Assembly (NCBI GenBank): GCA_013400975.1
Contig: WBMZ01015464.1
Span: 1-64,000, forward strand
DNA: 64,000 bases
Reading direction: 5' to 3'
Source of the DNA: Atrichornis clamosus
Lineage: Eukaryota; Chordata; Aves; Passeriformes; Menuridae
Made by a program: the position numbers and the translations under genes. Positions within the stretch are counted from its first letter, which is position 1. Every line of letters starts with the position of its first letter. The notes beneath the pieces are model-generated. The model was not told the origin of the DNA, did not search any database, and saw only the letters and a list, made by a program, of their open reading frames with translations. This document shows, one piece after another, positions 48,931 through 60,418 of this stretch.

Positions 48931-50789
48931 GATCCTTTACTGCGCAAGTGCTCCCTGTGATGATTGTATGACTACTTGTGTACTACAATACCAAACTGGG
49001 TGAGGTAGAGTGGTGCTTATTTCTTCATAACCATTTTATTCCCTCTCCTTGAAATGAGAATGTGTTGGGATAACTACTTTTCTTGGGCCATGAAGAAGAC
49101 TTTTGAGGATTAAATGTAAATCTGCTTTGTTAAGTGCCCATACCAAACCCCCCCTGTTTAAGACTTCTGTGCTGCCAAAATGGGCAGGTAAGTTTTCTGT
49201 GTGTTTGGATTTCCCTTGTTGCTATGGAGAGTAGGGAAAAGGTTGTTGAAAAATTATTTATCTTGTCCTGAAATTCCTGTGTGGCTGTGGGATTCCATAC
49301 CTACATATGGTGTTTAAGTTGGAGTTTTTTTAATTCTCCTCTCTCTCTAGAACCCCCACAAACATTCACATTGCATTGTTTAAATGTTTGCTATTGAAAT
49401 CACAAGGCAGAAGGATCAGGCCCTTGGTTGGTTTTCTTTAAAGCAGTTGATAATGACTTGGATGTGATGTTGTAGAAAGATAATATTACCTGATGTGTCC
49501 ATAGCTCAGATCCACTGCCTTATTACAATCTCAGAAGAAAGCTCTGTACTAAGCAGCTGGTAAAGAAAGTATGTCTAACAAAGCAGAATTGTCTTTTGCC
49601 TTTCTGTACTTATTTATGAATCTCTTGAAAGTTTGCTTGATACCCTTTCAGAACAAGACAAGATCCCTTCATGTTTGTTTCATGTTTTCATTTCCTTGTA
49701 TGACTGTGTTCATTGCTAAGCCTTTGTGTCACTGATTGAGATGTTATTGTAATTAACATTAATTATGCAAACTAGATTGTTTTTAGAGGCTCTCCAACTC
49801 TGTATTGATACTGTCAACTTGTTTGTTTGTTGAACAAAATCCACGCATTTCACCGTTCTCAGAGGAAATAGATTAACTTGATTCCAAATTAATGTATGCA
49901 TGGGAAACTATAGCAAAATTAAGTTACGTTAGCTCAAATGGCACACTGAATCTTGATGGATGTGGTGAATACAGTATGGTTGGCTCTGAAATATCACAGA
50001 AGGGTAAACAGGGGGAGCAGGAAAGGGGACTCTAGGTACAGTCATAAGGGAGGGTGTTTACACTGCAGAGTTCCTTTACATTCTTTCCAGATAGACAATA
50101 CCAGATTAATTGGGCCCCAAATTCTGCAGTCCATAATTGAACAAAACTCTCACTAAAATATATTGGAGCTTGGTTATGAACTGCTGAGTTTGTCTGAGAG
50201 ATGGAGAAAAATAGCAGAGTTTACTTCATTAATTATTTAGGACATTTTTGATTTTAGACTTGGAGAAGATACCTTAAATTTGGTTTAGAAGTTATTTCAG
50301 GGTTGCTTTTTTAAAGGAAAAACTTATTAAAAATATATTTGAAATATACATCCCTGTAGCAATCGTAACATTTTATAATTTTTTTATAATGTTAATTATA
50401 GTGACATTCAGAAAGTCTCCATGTTTGATTCTGAATTGTCCTCTTGAAACACTTCTGAGCTGAGAAGGACCTTAGAATCTCTCCCTAGAAATCATAATTG
50501 TTGCAATATTTATATGTTGTATTCTTGTGTACTCTTAGGAAGAAAAAAAACCAGAGGTGAGGAGAGTTTAAATGAGAATTGGTTGTCACGATATCAAATC
50601 TGAAAGTGTATGCAGACTTGCAGACTATTCCCTGTCTTAAAAATTAAGTCTCTCTAACCTCCCATTTAAATGAGCAAAATTTGGTTTGCAGTTTGCTTTG
50701 GGTAATGAAAGAGAGATTTTTTGTTTCTGCTTTTGGTGCAGTGGTCCTCTGGAAAGTTAGAAACAGCGCCCTGGGGCTCAGCAAAGTGG

Positions 50790-50922
50790 AGGGTGTATAA
50801 TTATATGGGAAGGCTCCATAGCATCAGTGAATTAGCATTAGCAGCTGAGAGAGTTTGTTAAGCTTGTAGAGATGGCATTACGGAAATCAATAAAATGCTA
50901 ATTTTTTTTTTTCTTATTGCAG
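50790..50922 (+). promoter_or_regulatory. Candidate conserved block ending in a strong splice acceptor
   Basis: The block carries TATAATTATATGG, GAATTAGCATTAGCAGCTG and GGCATTACGG, without low complexity, and ends in a textbook 3' splice site: branch-point-like TGCTAAT near 50896, an uninterrupted pyrimidine-rich tract and GCAG at 50919-50922. Sequence conservation just upstream of an acceptor is often seen at regulated alternative exons. That a real exon follows is not proven. Confidence 0.3.
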
Positions 50923-51007
50923 ATTCCATGTTAAAAGGAAAAGATGCTATTTGTTTGTCTGCCTTTCATGTAGGCTTGCCAAACCATTAGTTGATTTGGA
51001 AAGGCAG
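50923..51007 (+). other. Possible small second exon (uncertain)
   Basis: Bases after the acceptor could form an exon of about 85 nt ending CAG before a weak GTTTTT donor at 51008, or of other length using nearby GT words. One frame is open throughout (beginning FHVKRKRCYLFVCL); another contains an ATG at 50928 in poor context that reaches a stop after 20 codons. I recognise no protein motif, so it could be a leader exon, an alternative exon or nothing. Confidence 0.2.
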
Positions 51008-51479
51008 GTTTTTCAGTTCAGGCAATAAGTAGTAAGGTTTGTTTAGTTTGGGTTTTTTAGAGCTCTTTTAAATCTTTATTTATTAGATTGTCTTCCAGAA
51101 ATCACACTAACATCCTGGCCTGCCAGGCGGCTTCACGTGTGTCTGTCTGTCAGCAGAGGCAAGAGGGAAGGCCACTTATTTTTCTTACGATGTGCTGGTG
51201 TGGCATTATGTGTTGTAGCCCAAATGCTCTGTGTTCCTGACATTCCTGTTTCTGCTTTAAATTAAATCCTCCCGAGCATTTGGAGGGTTCTGATGTGAAG
51301 TACTGAAATCCACAGTTAAAATAAAAGAGAAGTAGTGACCTTAACCGTTTTCAGAGGTGTGAGTCAGGAGGAATGATACTAAGCACTGTAAGATCTGTAA
51401 TATGCATTGGCCTTTATTTCTTTGTCTCATAGCTTCTCCTGCCTTTATAGCAGAAAGACAAGTAACCAGATCATTCATC

Positions 51480-51610
51480 ACATGAGCACTTAGAGGGAAA
51501 TGACAGACCGACAGCCTTATGTTGCGCGCTGTGTAACGTGTACGATGCATTAGGTTCTGATGATCTATATAAAACATTTTAATTGGGAGGAACTGTAAAT
51601 GAGAACAGCT
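51480..51610. promoter_or_regulatory. Candidate intronic conserved block retaining CpGs
   Basis: GACCGACAGC, GTTGCGCGCTG and TAACGTGTACGATGCATTAG keep seven CpGs within about 50 bp of otherwise AT-rich, CpG-poor intron, followed by ATCTATATAAAACATTTTAA. CpG retention in such surroundings suggests selection or low methylation. Inference only. Confidence 0.25.
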
Positions 51611-54220
51611 GTCTTCTAATCCGAGGACTTCACTTTCTCTTCTCTTCTTCCTGATTGAAATTAAACTTAAGTTCACAATCAAATTATTTTACTTTAATAC
51701 AGGTGTGTGCTGTGTCTCTTGGTGAAATGATTTATTCACACTAAGATACACTAGGGACTTTGGGGGAACCCTCTCTGCCTTCGTGGGGGATGCTAATTTG
51801 GTGGAATTTATGGAACTAGGAAGGTCCAACTGCAGCTTCTTCAGGGATGCTGCAGTGAGCATCTGTTCTGTGGCATGTGAGCAGCCTATGTAAGTGTTCA
51901 GATATGAGGCTTGTGGAGCATGTTCTTGTATGAATAGAAACAGCTCAAAATGCTGGATTTATGATGCAGACAACACTAAAGGTTGGCAACTTGGAAAATT
52001 AATAACATGGTGACATTTCAGAGGGAATTCTGATGGAGGTGTGGTGCCAGTGAAGGTAAACTCACCGGTCCAGCTGCACAGATAAAAGAGCAGCCTTACT
52101 CTTATCTCTTTGGTAACCCAAACCTGTTTGCTGATAAACTGGCAAAATTATGTTTATGTTCTCCCTATGCTTTGTTTCTGCTAATCTCTAATTAAGTAGT
52201 TCCAGGGAAGGCCAGCATGGTGCTTTTAGTGCTCAACTACAGCTTAGAAATGACACTCTGCTTTCTAATGATTACAAGCAGGTGAAGTGACAGGAAGGGC
52301 AGAGATGTTTGAGTAATGTGATATGCAATTAAATTCCCAATTCTCTAAAATATTTACCCATAGTTGGAGTGATCCACAGTACTTCATATCTGGCTTTGGC
52401 TATGTGTGTCCAGTTAAGGACAGTTAAAAACCACAGAAATGGAGGGGGAAAAACAGATTTAAAAAAAGGATGAAGAGATCTTAGCTGAAGCAGAACGAAA
52501 CCTCTTTAGCTCCTACCATTTAAAATAGGGAGGAATCCCAAGAAATAATGAGAGTAAAGTCTCTCACAACTGCAAAATTGTGGTAATGATGGTGACTCTG
52601 AAAAAGCAGGTTCTAGATAGAGAAGGAATTGTAGTCACTCATCTTGTCATAAGCTGTTAATAATGTGGTTAAAGCATTAGTTCTGAGAACAAATGCAATG
52701 AGAACTTAGATTCTTTCTCTTAAGAATTTAGAAGTCTAGATTCATATATTTTCTGTGGGGCAAAATAAAATACTGCTTGTTGGATTGTCCAATTTCAATT
52801 GTTATTGAAAAAACCTCGCACCCTGTTTTTCACCTGTTAGATGAAGTCAGATAGTCCTGCAGATGCCTTTTTCACTTTTCTCTTGGTTTTGTTTCCTTCC
52901 TTCTAAGTACCTTTTCATCATTTGCTTTCCTTCTTTCTGTCCTACTGAATTCCTTTTTTGTTGTTGGATTTCCCCCTACTTCTTTCCAGACAATTTTTTT
53001 CCATTAGTTATTGTTCCTTCTAGTCTTAATCAACTACCAGTGTTGCTACTTGCTTATAGAATCCCAAGGTCCATGTTGAGGTATGGCATGCCTGTAACAT
53101 TTAGTGTCCTCTGTCCTTGTCAAGGAAAAGGCTCACCACTGCTGACCCGTAGTCCAATGGAAAACGTGAAGGGAGAGCCTCTTGGAGGTGTGACATGAAT
53201 TGGTACAGTCATCTAGAAGGAGTCAGGACCACAGCCAGGAATAATACCAGGTGTCATCAGCTTCAGACACGTGCCCCGTGCTGTAGCAAAGCAGTTTTTT
53301 TGCTTCTTCTATCCTTTGCAGAGCCCGCTTTTATTTTAGTTTGTTTTCCTGCTTCTATTTATTTGGCTGTCTTTTCTGTTTTAGTCTTTTCTCATCTTTA
53401 ATATGAAATGGCTACTAATGATCTCTCAAACTGTGTCACAGGGGTGTTAAGGCTAGTGTGTTTTCCCACCTCCTGTACTGGAATATCTGGCTGTTGCCAA
53501 AGAAATTGAGGTCAGAATCAGGGTCTCTGAAGTACCACTCACCAAAAGAGTACGTACATACGTGTTGAAGGTACCAAAAGACTCCTAAAAAAAAATGCAA
53601 ACCAAGATTTGTGGAGTTAAAAAAGCTAATACTTGTTTTCAGATGCAATGTGAGAACTAAGGTATAAATTGAGGTGGGTTTTCATGGGTGATGTAAAGAT
53701 AGAGGTGTGTGTAGCCTTTTTAAGAGAACCTTTAAACTATTAAACCTTTTTAAAGGAACACATCAATCATATGCTGAACCTACACAGCTGAAGGAAGGTA
53801 AGCGATCCTCCTTCCTGTGAGAGGGAACATATGTGATAGTAAACTTTTTAAACAGAGCTGAAGTCTTTAAGCCTGGTGGTGATGATGGTTGTTGCCTGAC
53901 GTCAAGTGAAAGAAGTAGTGGCAGATATGCAATGGGAAAATGCCCAGGAACAGGCATTCAGCCAACCCAAGGAGGCTGTTTTAGCTGTCCTTTGATTTGG
54001 AATATTTTGAATTTATTCTGTTTTCAGATACTTCAGGTTTTGTTCTAGAAAAGGCAGTTTCTGTCTTTTCAGATCAACAGATTTTTATAGCATGTCTACT
54101 TTGGAAAGTCCAATAGAGGGAAGAGGTAAAAAAGTAAATCTCAGGTATAGTTTTCTACTGTCCCTCCTGCCATGTTCAAAATGATATCTCACCTTGTTCT
54201 TACCCTTGTTCAGAATAAAA

Positions 54221-54258
54221 GCTGTGATAATCCATTTCCTTTGCTGTGATAATCCGTT
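54221..54258. promoter_or_regulatory. Direct repeat of GCTGTGATAATCC (paired TAATCC sites)
   Basis: GCTGTGATAATCC occurs at 54221-54233 and again at 54243-54255, 22 bp (about two helical turns) apart. TAATCC is the preferred word of K50 homeodomain factors such as OTX, CRX and PITX. It may be a two-copy local duplication or a functional site pair. Confidence 0.35.
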
Positions 54259-57200
54259 GCCCAAATGTCCTGGCAGCATAATTTGATTGTGGTGCTTGGA
54301 CAGCTATCATATCATTCCTACAAAGCAACAGTAATAGTTGTTACAAACAACAATATAATCCAAGAAATCCAGAGTTAAAGTGCTTACAGCAGTGACTAAT
54401 TGCATGCTTGAGAGTATTACTGTATCTTCCTGATTGATGTCCCTCATTGGCCAAGGCAGACTTGCAGATGAGTTCTTAACATATTATTTAACAAGATGGT
54501 AGTGCTCTGGATTTAATTGCTTGTTGTCACGGAGTTGTTTTATTGCCCCTCCCCAATGTGGGGTTCAGACCTTCTTATTAGTTTTATGAGAAAGCCACAG
54601 ATCCAGATTCCTTCTGGAGCTATTACAGCATGAGGGAACAAACTGTGTACGGATTTTCTCTAGAGTTACAAAAGTAGCCTATGCTCCTTACCTGAGAAAA
54701 GTTAAGAATCCTTAATCCTTATAATCGCTGGGGCTTTTCTGTGGGTTTTGTTTTATTTTTTGTTTTTCCTTTACCTTCCTTTCCCACTTGAACCCTGATT
54801 CTGAAGGAGATGGAGCAATTACCCAGCCTATTTTACATCTTCCCACTCAGAAGAGGGTGGGGTGGGAAAGAAGGTCTGCCTTGGACTTCAGATATTCTTT
54901 CTAGCCCCTTTGCAAACCCCTAAGTCGCACTATTTCAACCTGAAAAACAGCAGAGGAAAAATTCCTGCTTGAACACTTTTTCCTGGCTTTAATGGGAGAT
55001 TTTTACAAAGAAAGGAAATAGTGTAGGTGAATGCATCTAGCACCCTTTAGGAAAGGGTCACCACCACAGGGATGCTGCTGGAAAAGGTTGCCAAATCCTG
55101 CCAGATTCTGCACCAGGCTCTTTGAAAGGCTCCTATGAAATAAAGAAGCTATACAGCCAGTGTGCATATGTATTTCTGAAGGTTATGCTACATTTCTGCC
55201 ATGCCACAAACCCAATTAGAATAATTTGTACTAAAAAGTACATGGCATGGATTCCAGAAATGGATAACATGATGGGGGAAGGAGGGAAGTGAGTGTCAGG
55301 GAAAGCAAATCTGAAGGTTTTCCTAGTCCATGGATGTACCCCAAAGTGTAGATTTATTGCCACTGTCTGTAGGAAGAAGCCACGTTCCTAGTTTTTGATG
55401 TCAGAGATTACTGTTCTGTGGTTGGCTTAATATACATATTGTGCACTGCTGTTTGTTTACTTATTTGCAGTAGGACTCGGGATATTTCAGGTACTTTCCA
55501 GGTGCTTACACATAATCTCTGCTCCAAGGACTTCACAAATCAGAGTCCTGAATGAAGTAAACAGGCAGAAATTTACAGGTTAGTACTGAGAAGCAGAATG
55601 AGATCCACAGGATACAGGGCCCTTGAGAGGAGTGCAAGTGTGTGGCAAAGGTGCTGTGCAGCTAAGGTGTGGAGCAGGATACCTGCAGTGGCCTCCAGGA
55701 GAGAAAGGGGCACTTGGTGTGTCTGGAAAGAGGAGAGATCCTTTGTTTGACTTCTGCATTGCAAGTCAGTCTGTGGTCAATTTAGAGCTCCCAACTCCTG
55801 ATCCCTCTCTTGGATGCTTTCCCCTCTATTTGTCGTTGTGTGATGTGGTGGGTTTGTAAGTGGAGTTACTCTGTCATATTCTGTGCAGAGAAATCCTGTG
55901 AAAATGGGTAAGCAGGGGAATGAGGAGTGTGAGGTGTGTGCATGCAATATGAGGCTTGACATGGTCAGTGAGAAGTAACTTTGGGGTTTTGCACAAGCAT
56001 TCTTTGGGGCACAAAGTGTCATCATCTTCAATTCAATTTTTTGCTGTGATTAAGGCCCCTGAACATGCCTGTAATGCAAAACAGAAAACATAAAGAAAAT
56101 GTTTTCTCTTCAGCCATCATTCTAGCATGCTTATGTGTGTATGAATCATTCCTCCTCCATCTGGAAGGATGAGATGCAGAGCTCTTTTCTAAGGAGGTAT
56201 CTAAAGTACGTCCTCATAGCAGCCAGCAATTGGCATGACAAAAGGGTTATAGCAAGTGGCTGGCACTTTTCCCATCCATCTTGCCACTGGAAACATAATG
56301 CTTTTGCAATGTGCTTGTTCTTCAGGCACCAGTGTGCAGAGCCAGTCCTTGGGACATGCAAACGGAGCAGTTGCATGTTGTTCGCTTTTGTTTGTGGCAC
56401 CTCCTCAGCAGCCCAAAACCTGGGAAGAGGTGACAACGCTGATAAACTGTTTTTTTCTATTTAAGCATAATGTGGAGCGGATGGGGACAGTGGGGTACTT
56501 GTGCAACATCCCCAGGTGTGGGGAGATGAGCAGCAAGGCATCTGGCACTGCCAGTGTAACATCAAGTGTGGGAGAAGACCTTGTTTTGTTGCTAACCTTG
56601 TATACATTGCCCTGAACAAGGAAAAATTTAGTAGTATTGAGTGCACAAGGAAAAAGATCTGATTTTAAAAAATTTCATGTGTTGTTCATAAAAACTGACT
56701 ATCTTGTATGTGTTCTGTCTTTCACTTGATTTGCAAGAAGGCCAAGGCCCTGAATCAATTAACTTAGTCTTAAGTGTTCGTGTGATGTCAAGAAAGGGTT
56801 TTATTGCATTTTTTTTTGGTAGAGGAGTGTTTAATGTGGAGTCAGAACAGGCGGTGGAAAGAAGGGCGCCTTAACCTCAGTGCTCTGCTTTAACAACTCT
56901 ATTGTTACCTTTCTCGTCTGCTGACCGTGACTGGAAATGTCCTTGTCTTGCAGCAGTGACCAGCTCTGTATGTGGTTCAAACCGAAATGTAGAAACTGGA
57001 TGTTCTTCTGCTGATGCTCCTTGAGGCACTGGAAACTCACCAAATGCATGCCCATGGGATTGGACATGTCTTTACTGCTTCCTTCTTTTGAAGAGTGGTT
57101 GGAGATGAGGTAGAGTCCAGGATTTGTTGCCTGCACTCAGGGTCTTTGGTGCCTTCAATGAGCTTGTGTTTTGGACCAGTTGTTCTCAGAGCTGCAACCA

Positions 57201-59559
57201 GTGGCTTTTCCTCCCTGGGGAGTGCCTCTGCAAACAGGAAGAGCCTCTCTGCTCCCCAGTCTGCTCCCCGTTCCTGCTCTGCTTTTTAACCAGTATCTGT
57301 TCTGCAAGGCAGGCTCATTTCTGTTGCAGGAGCTGAGAGTCATCTCTCCATCTCACGCAGGATAGTCTGGAGGTTTAGGGCACTGCTCATGCAAGACCTC
57401 AGCTGACTTGGATTGGAGTGGGAATGGCAGGGAGGAAATAATCAGTCTGCCTTACTGGAGAGTGCTAAGCCCTGCTCTGCTGCATGGAGAATACAGGCTG
57501 CTAGAGCTATGTATATGAAGCACTTTGGGTTTTTGAAGGACAGGTTCCCGTCTTAGTGTACGGATGGAGAAAAACCTCCTTTCTGCTTCTTTGCAATGGG
57601 TTTAAGATGCAGCCCTGTTCTTAGCATCTCATGAGCTGACTGTGCACAGTGACATGCTGACCTCAGGAGTTCAAAGTACTGTCCTGTTACCTGGTGTACC
57701 CTGGGGTTGGGGTAGAGGGAAATGGCTGGTGGGGTCTGTAGACTTTTTGCAGCAGAGCTCCTGTTCGGAGGTGAGAACAGCTGTGTCCCTTTCCCTTGGA
57801 GGTGTGGTGACTGCAGGTAGGAACTGTGAAACCCTCCTGTGCCACTGAAGCTGAACACTGTACCTGTTTGCTGCCTCCCAAAGTGCTTTTGGGGGGATGC
57901 TGTGAATCTGGTATGTGAAACATTGTGATAGAAAGCCACTCTGCGCTGGAGAGTGAAATACTTGAATATTAAGGCACAGTGCTGGACTTTGTATCTGGGG
58001 AGAGCTTTTCTTTTACTATGTCTGAAGTTCTGTGTTTATCTTTTCTCTGCTGCATGATAGCCTGGAGAAGACCTTTCAGGCAGGGATGCTTTGTTACTTT
58101 CTTTAGCTTCATAATTGCTGTTTATACTATGGTGCAATAAACACAATTAGCATTTTTGGCTTATTTCAGGGTGTGTGCTTGCATGTGAAAAAGACTGGAT
58201 ATGTTAACTGCCATCTTTCTTACCTGTGCCTGAGATATTATCTGCTTATGATCTTTCCTGATGCATTACAGCTATGGAAAGGAAATAACACTCCCTGTAC
58301 TCCTGGAAACATTTCAGTAGCTTGACTTCAGTACGCAGTACAGTGGAAACAGGGATAAGGGGTGTTACGTACAGTCTCTTGCTCTGAAAACTGGCTTCTG
58401 GATCCTGCAGAGCACGGTCAGCAGGTGGAGGATGTTCACATTGCATGCCTCGCCTGCAGTGTCCAGTTGGAACATGCTCCATGTGTATAAATTCAGCTCT
58501 GCTGTTCTTTGTGTCATGGATCAGAGTTTAAAGTCTGGAGACCCCTGAGGCAGAAGAATTGCACTGTTCTGTGAGTGTGTGTATGAACAGGTGTCTTTTG
58601 TCCTGTCAAGTGTTTGGTGTTTTCCAACCCGAGTCAGCTGTGGGTATTTCCACTTGTTGAGAGGCTGAAGACCAGATTCTCATGACCTAAATTCTGCCTA
58701 AGGCTTTGTGCTTGAAGGCCAGGAGTCAGATGGAAGGAAATAAGAGATACAGTGACTTAGGTGCAATTTAGGACATGTGGATCTGGCTCCTCCTCTCCTG
58801 AAATACCAATGTGCCAGAAGGATCTAATGTAGGAAGCTACTAGTAAACAGGCCAGGCCAGTGACTGTATTTCACTTTCTGAAGTATTTCTAAACATCCCA
58901 AACTGGACTTCCCACCTCTAACCAATTTGAATTCTCAAGCCAATCCCTTCAGTGTTAGGCAGAGCAAAAACCCTGATCCAAACAGTGCTGCTTATTCCTG
59001 GAGAGGTTCTGACATCTCACTTTACCCTCTGGAGGGTAACTGAAGAGGTGGGGGAGAGGCCTGGAACTGTGCAGGTGCATGTGTTGTTTTCTGGCTGTGG
59101 GCTATTTTGTTGTTGTGTGTTCTTTTGTTTTTCCATCTTGTACATCTTGCGAAAGCTTGTGTTGCACCCGTGGCCTAGAAGGACTAGTCAATGCTCTGTT
59201 ATCCATAAGCCCCAGATAGACCTGGTGCTGAATGAGGGAGAGGTTTGGACCCTCAGACAGGGACGCTGAGGTTGCTTTGCAGCCTTCCAAGTGTGCTGGG
59301 CTGTGGGGAACTGAGCCCTCTCAGGTCTGCTTTTGGCCATAAAGAGTGTGATTCCTTACTGTCTTGGCCCTGGTAATCTCTGACTATCAATCATCCACTT
59401 CTCCTTTGGAAGAACTTTGACTTAATAATAATGAGAGATACATCAGCTTGAGTAATTTCTATTTGAAGATATTTAGCTCTATGAATACTGAAGAATATCG
59501 TATCCTAAGCTTTTGAGTACTTCAGAGTGTAATGCAGTGCTGTTCTTGGAATGATTTGT

Positions 59560-59770
59560 TTCAACTATAGGACCAGTTTAAATAGAACTATTTAAATATA
59601 TGTTGCTGTTCATCATACATCAAAAAGCGAAGTTCAGTGAATAATGAGTTACCATGGGGCACCACAATGAGATAAGAAGTCATCATAGCTTTGCAATAAA
59701 TAGCAATGCCATTAAAAGAAAAACAGACTTTTCTGGCTTTTCCGATTAAGCTTATAGACGAAATGTTGAG
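59560..59770. promoter_or_regulatory. Candidate AT-rich conserved block in the intron
   Basis: Complex AT-rich sequence with TTTAAATATATG, TGAATAATGAG, AATGAGATAAG, TTCCGATTAAGC and TATAGACGAAATG, with isolated CpGs kept and no simple repeat. It resembles conserved intronic elements by texture alone. Confidence 0.15.
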
Positions 59771-60391
59771 TGGAGATTTTTAACATGCTGACCAACTGAA
59801 ATGTATTGTAATAAGATCAACTTTATGTGTGCAGAGGGTGTCCAAGATTTTGATTGCTGCGTGAGACACGTGGCTGTGGGATATTTTCCTATGTATGCTT
59901 TTTATGTGTATGTGACAGTACCTGATTTCTGGTTCTGGAGGGAAAATGTACTGCCTTATTAATTGCACAGCTTTCCAAGATGCAGCATTTGTCATTAAAA
60001 CTCAGCAGTGGACCTTGGAACTGTATTTGACAGGTGGGGACTTCTTTTTTTCTAAACTTTTAATGGCAATGACTTGCAGTTATGTCATGCTGTAGTTTTA
60101 AAGTCTGCAAGGCAGTTTGATTCATTTATGTTCTAATTTAGGTTTTTAACATGCACACAGAAACAGCTGCTTTCTGGGATTGCTGATAATATGGAATATA
60201 GTGAGGATAGCCAGTCCTTGGTGTGTGCAGGGGTATCAGGCACTCACTCTTTCACTGAGTTTTGTAGCAGAGTGACTGTGCTCGAACTTCCCTGTCTGCA
60301 GAACATGGCTCCACCCTGCATCTTGTAAAACATTTTAAATAAAAAAATTTAAGAGGAATGATGTGCAAGATCCATGTCACTTTTCTTCCCT

Positions 60392-60418
60392 AAGTAAGCA
60401 CCTAGGAGGTGCTTACTT
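60392..60418. repeat. Perfect 12 bp inverted repeat with 3 nt loop
   Basis: AAGTAAGCACCT (60392-60403) and AGGTGCTTACTT (60407-60418) are exact reverse complements separated by AGG. A TTACTTTACTTACTTTA tandem follows immediately, so the right arm may have arisen by local slippage or template switching. In RNA it would form a tight hairpin. Confidence 0.85.

Noticed and set aside
56972..56983. GGTTCAAACC resembling a tRNA T-arm
   Set aside because: No A-box or acceptor stem pairing is found at the required upstream distance.
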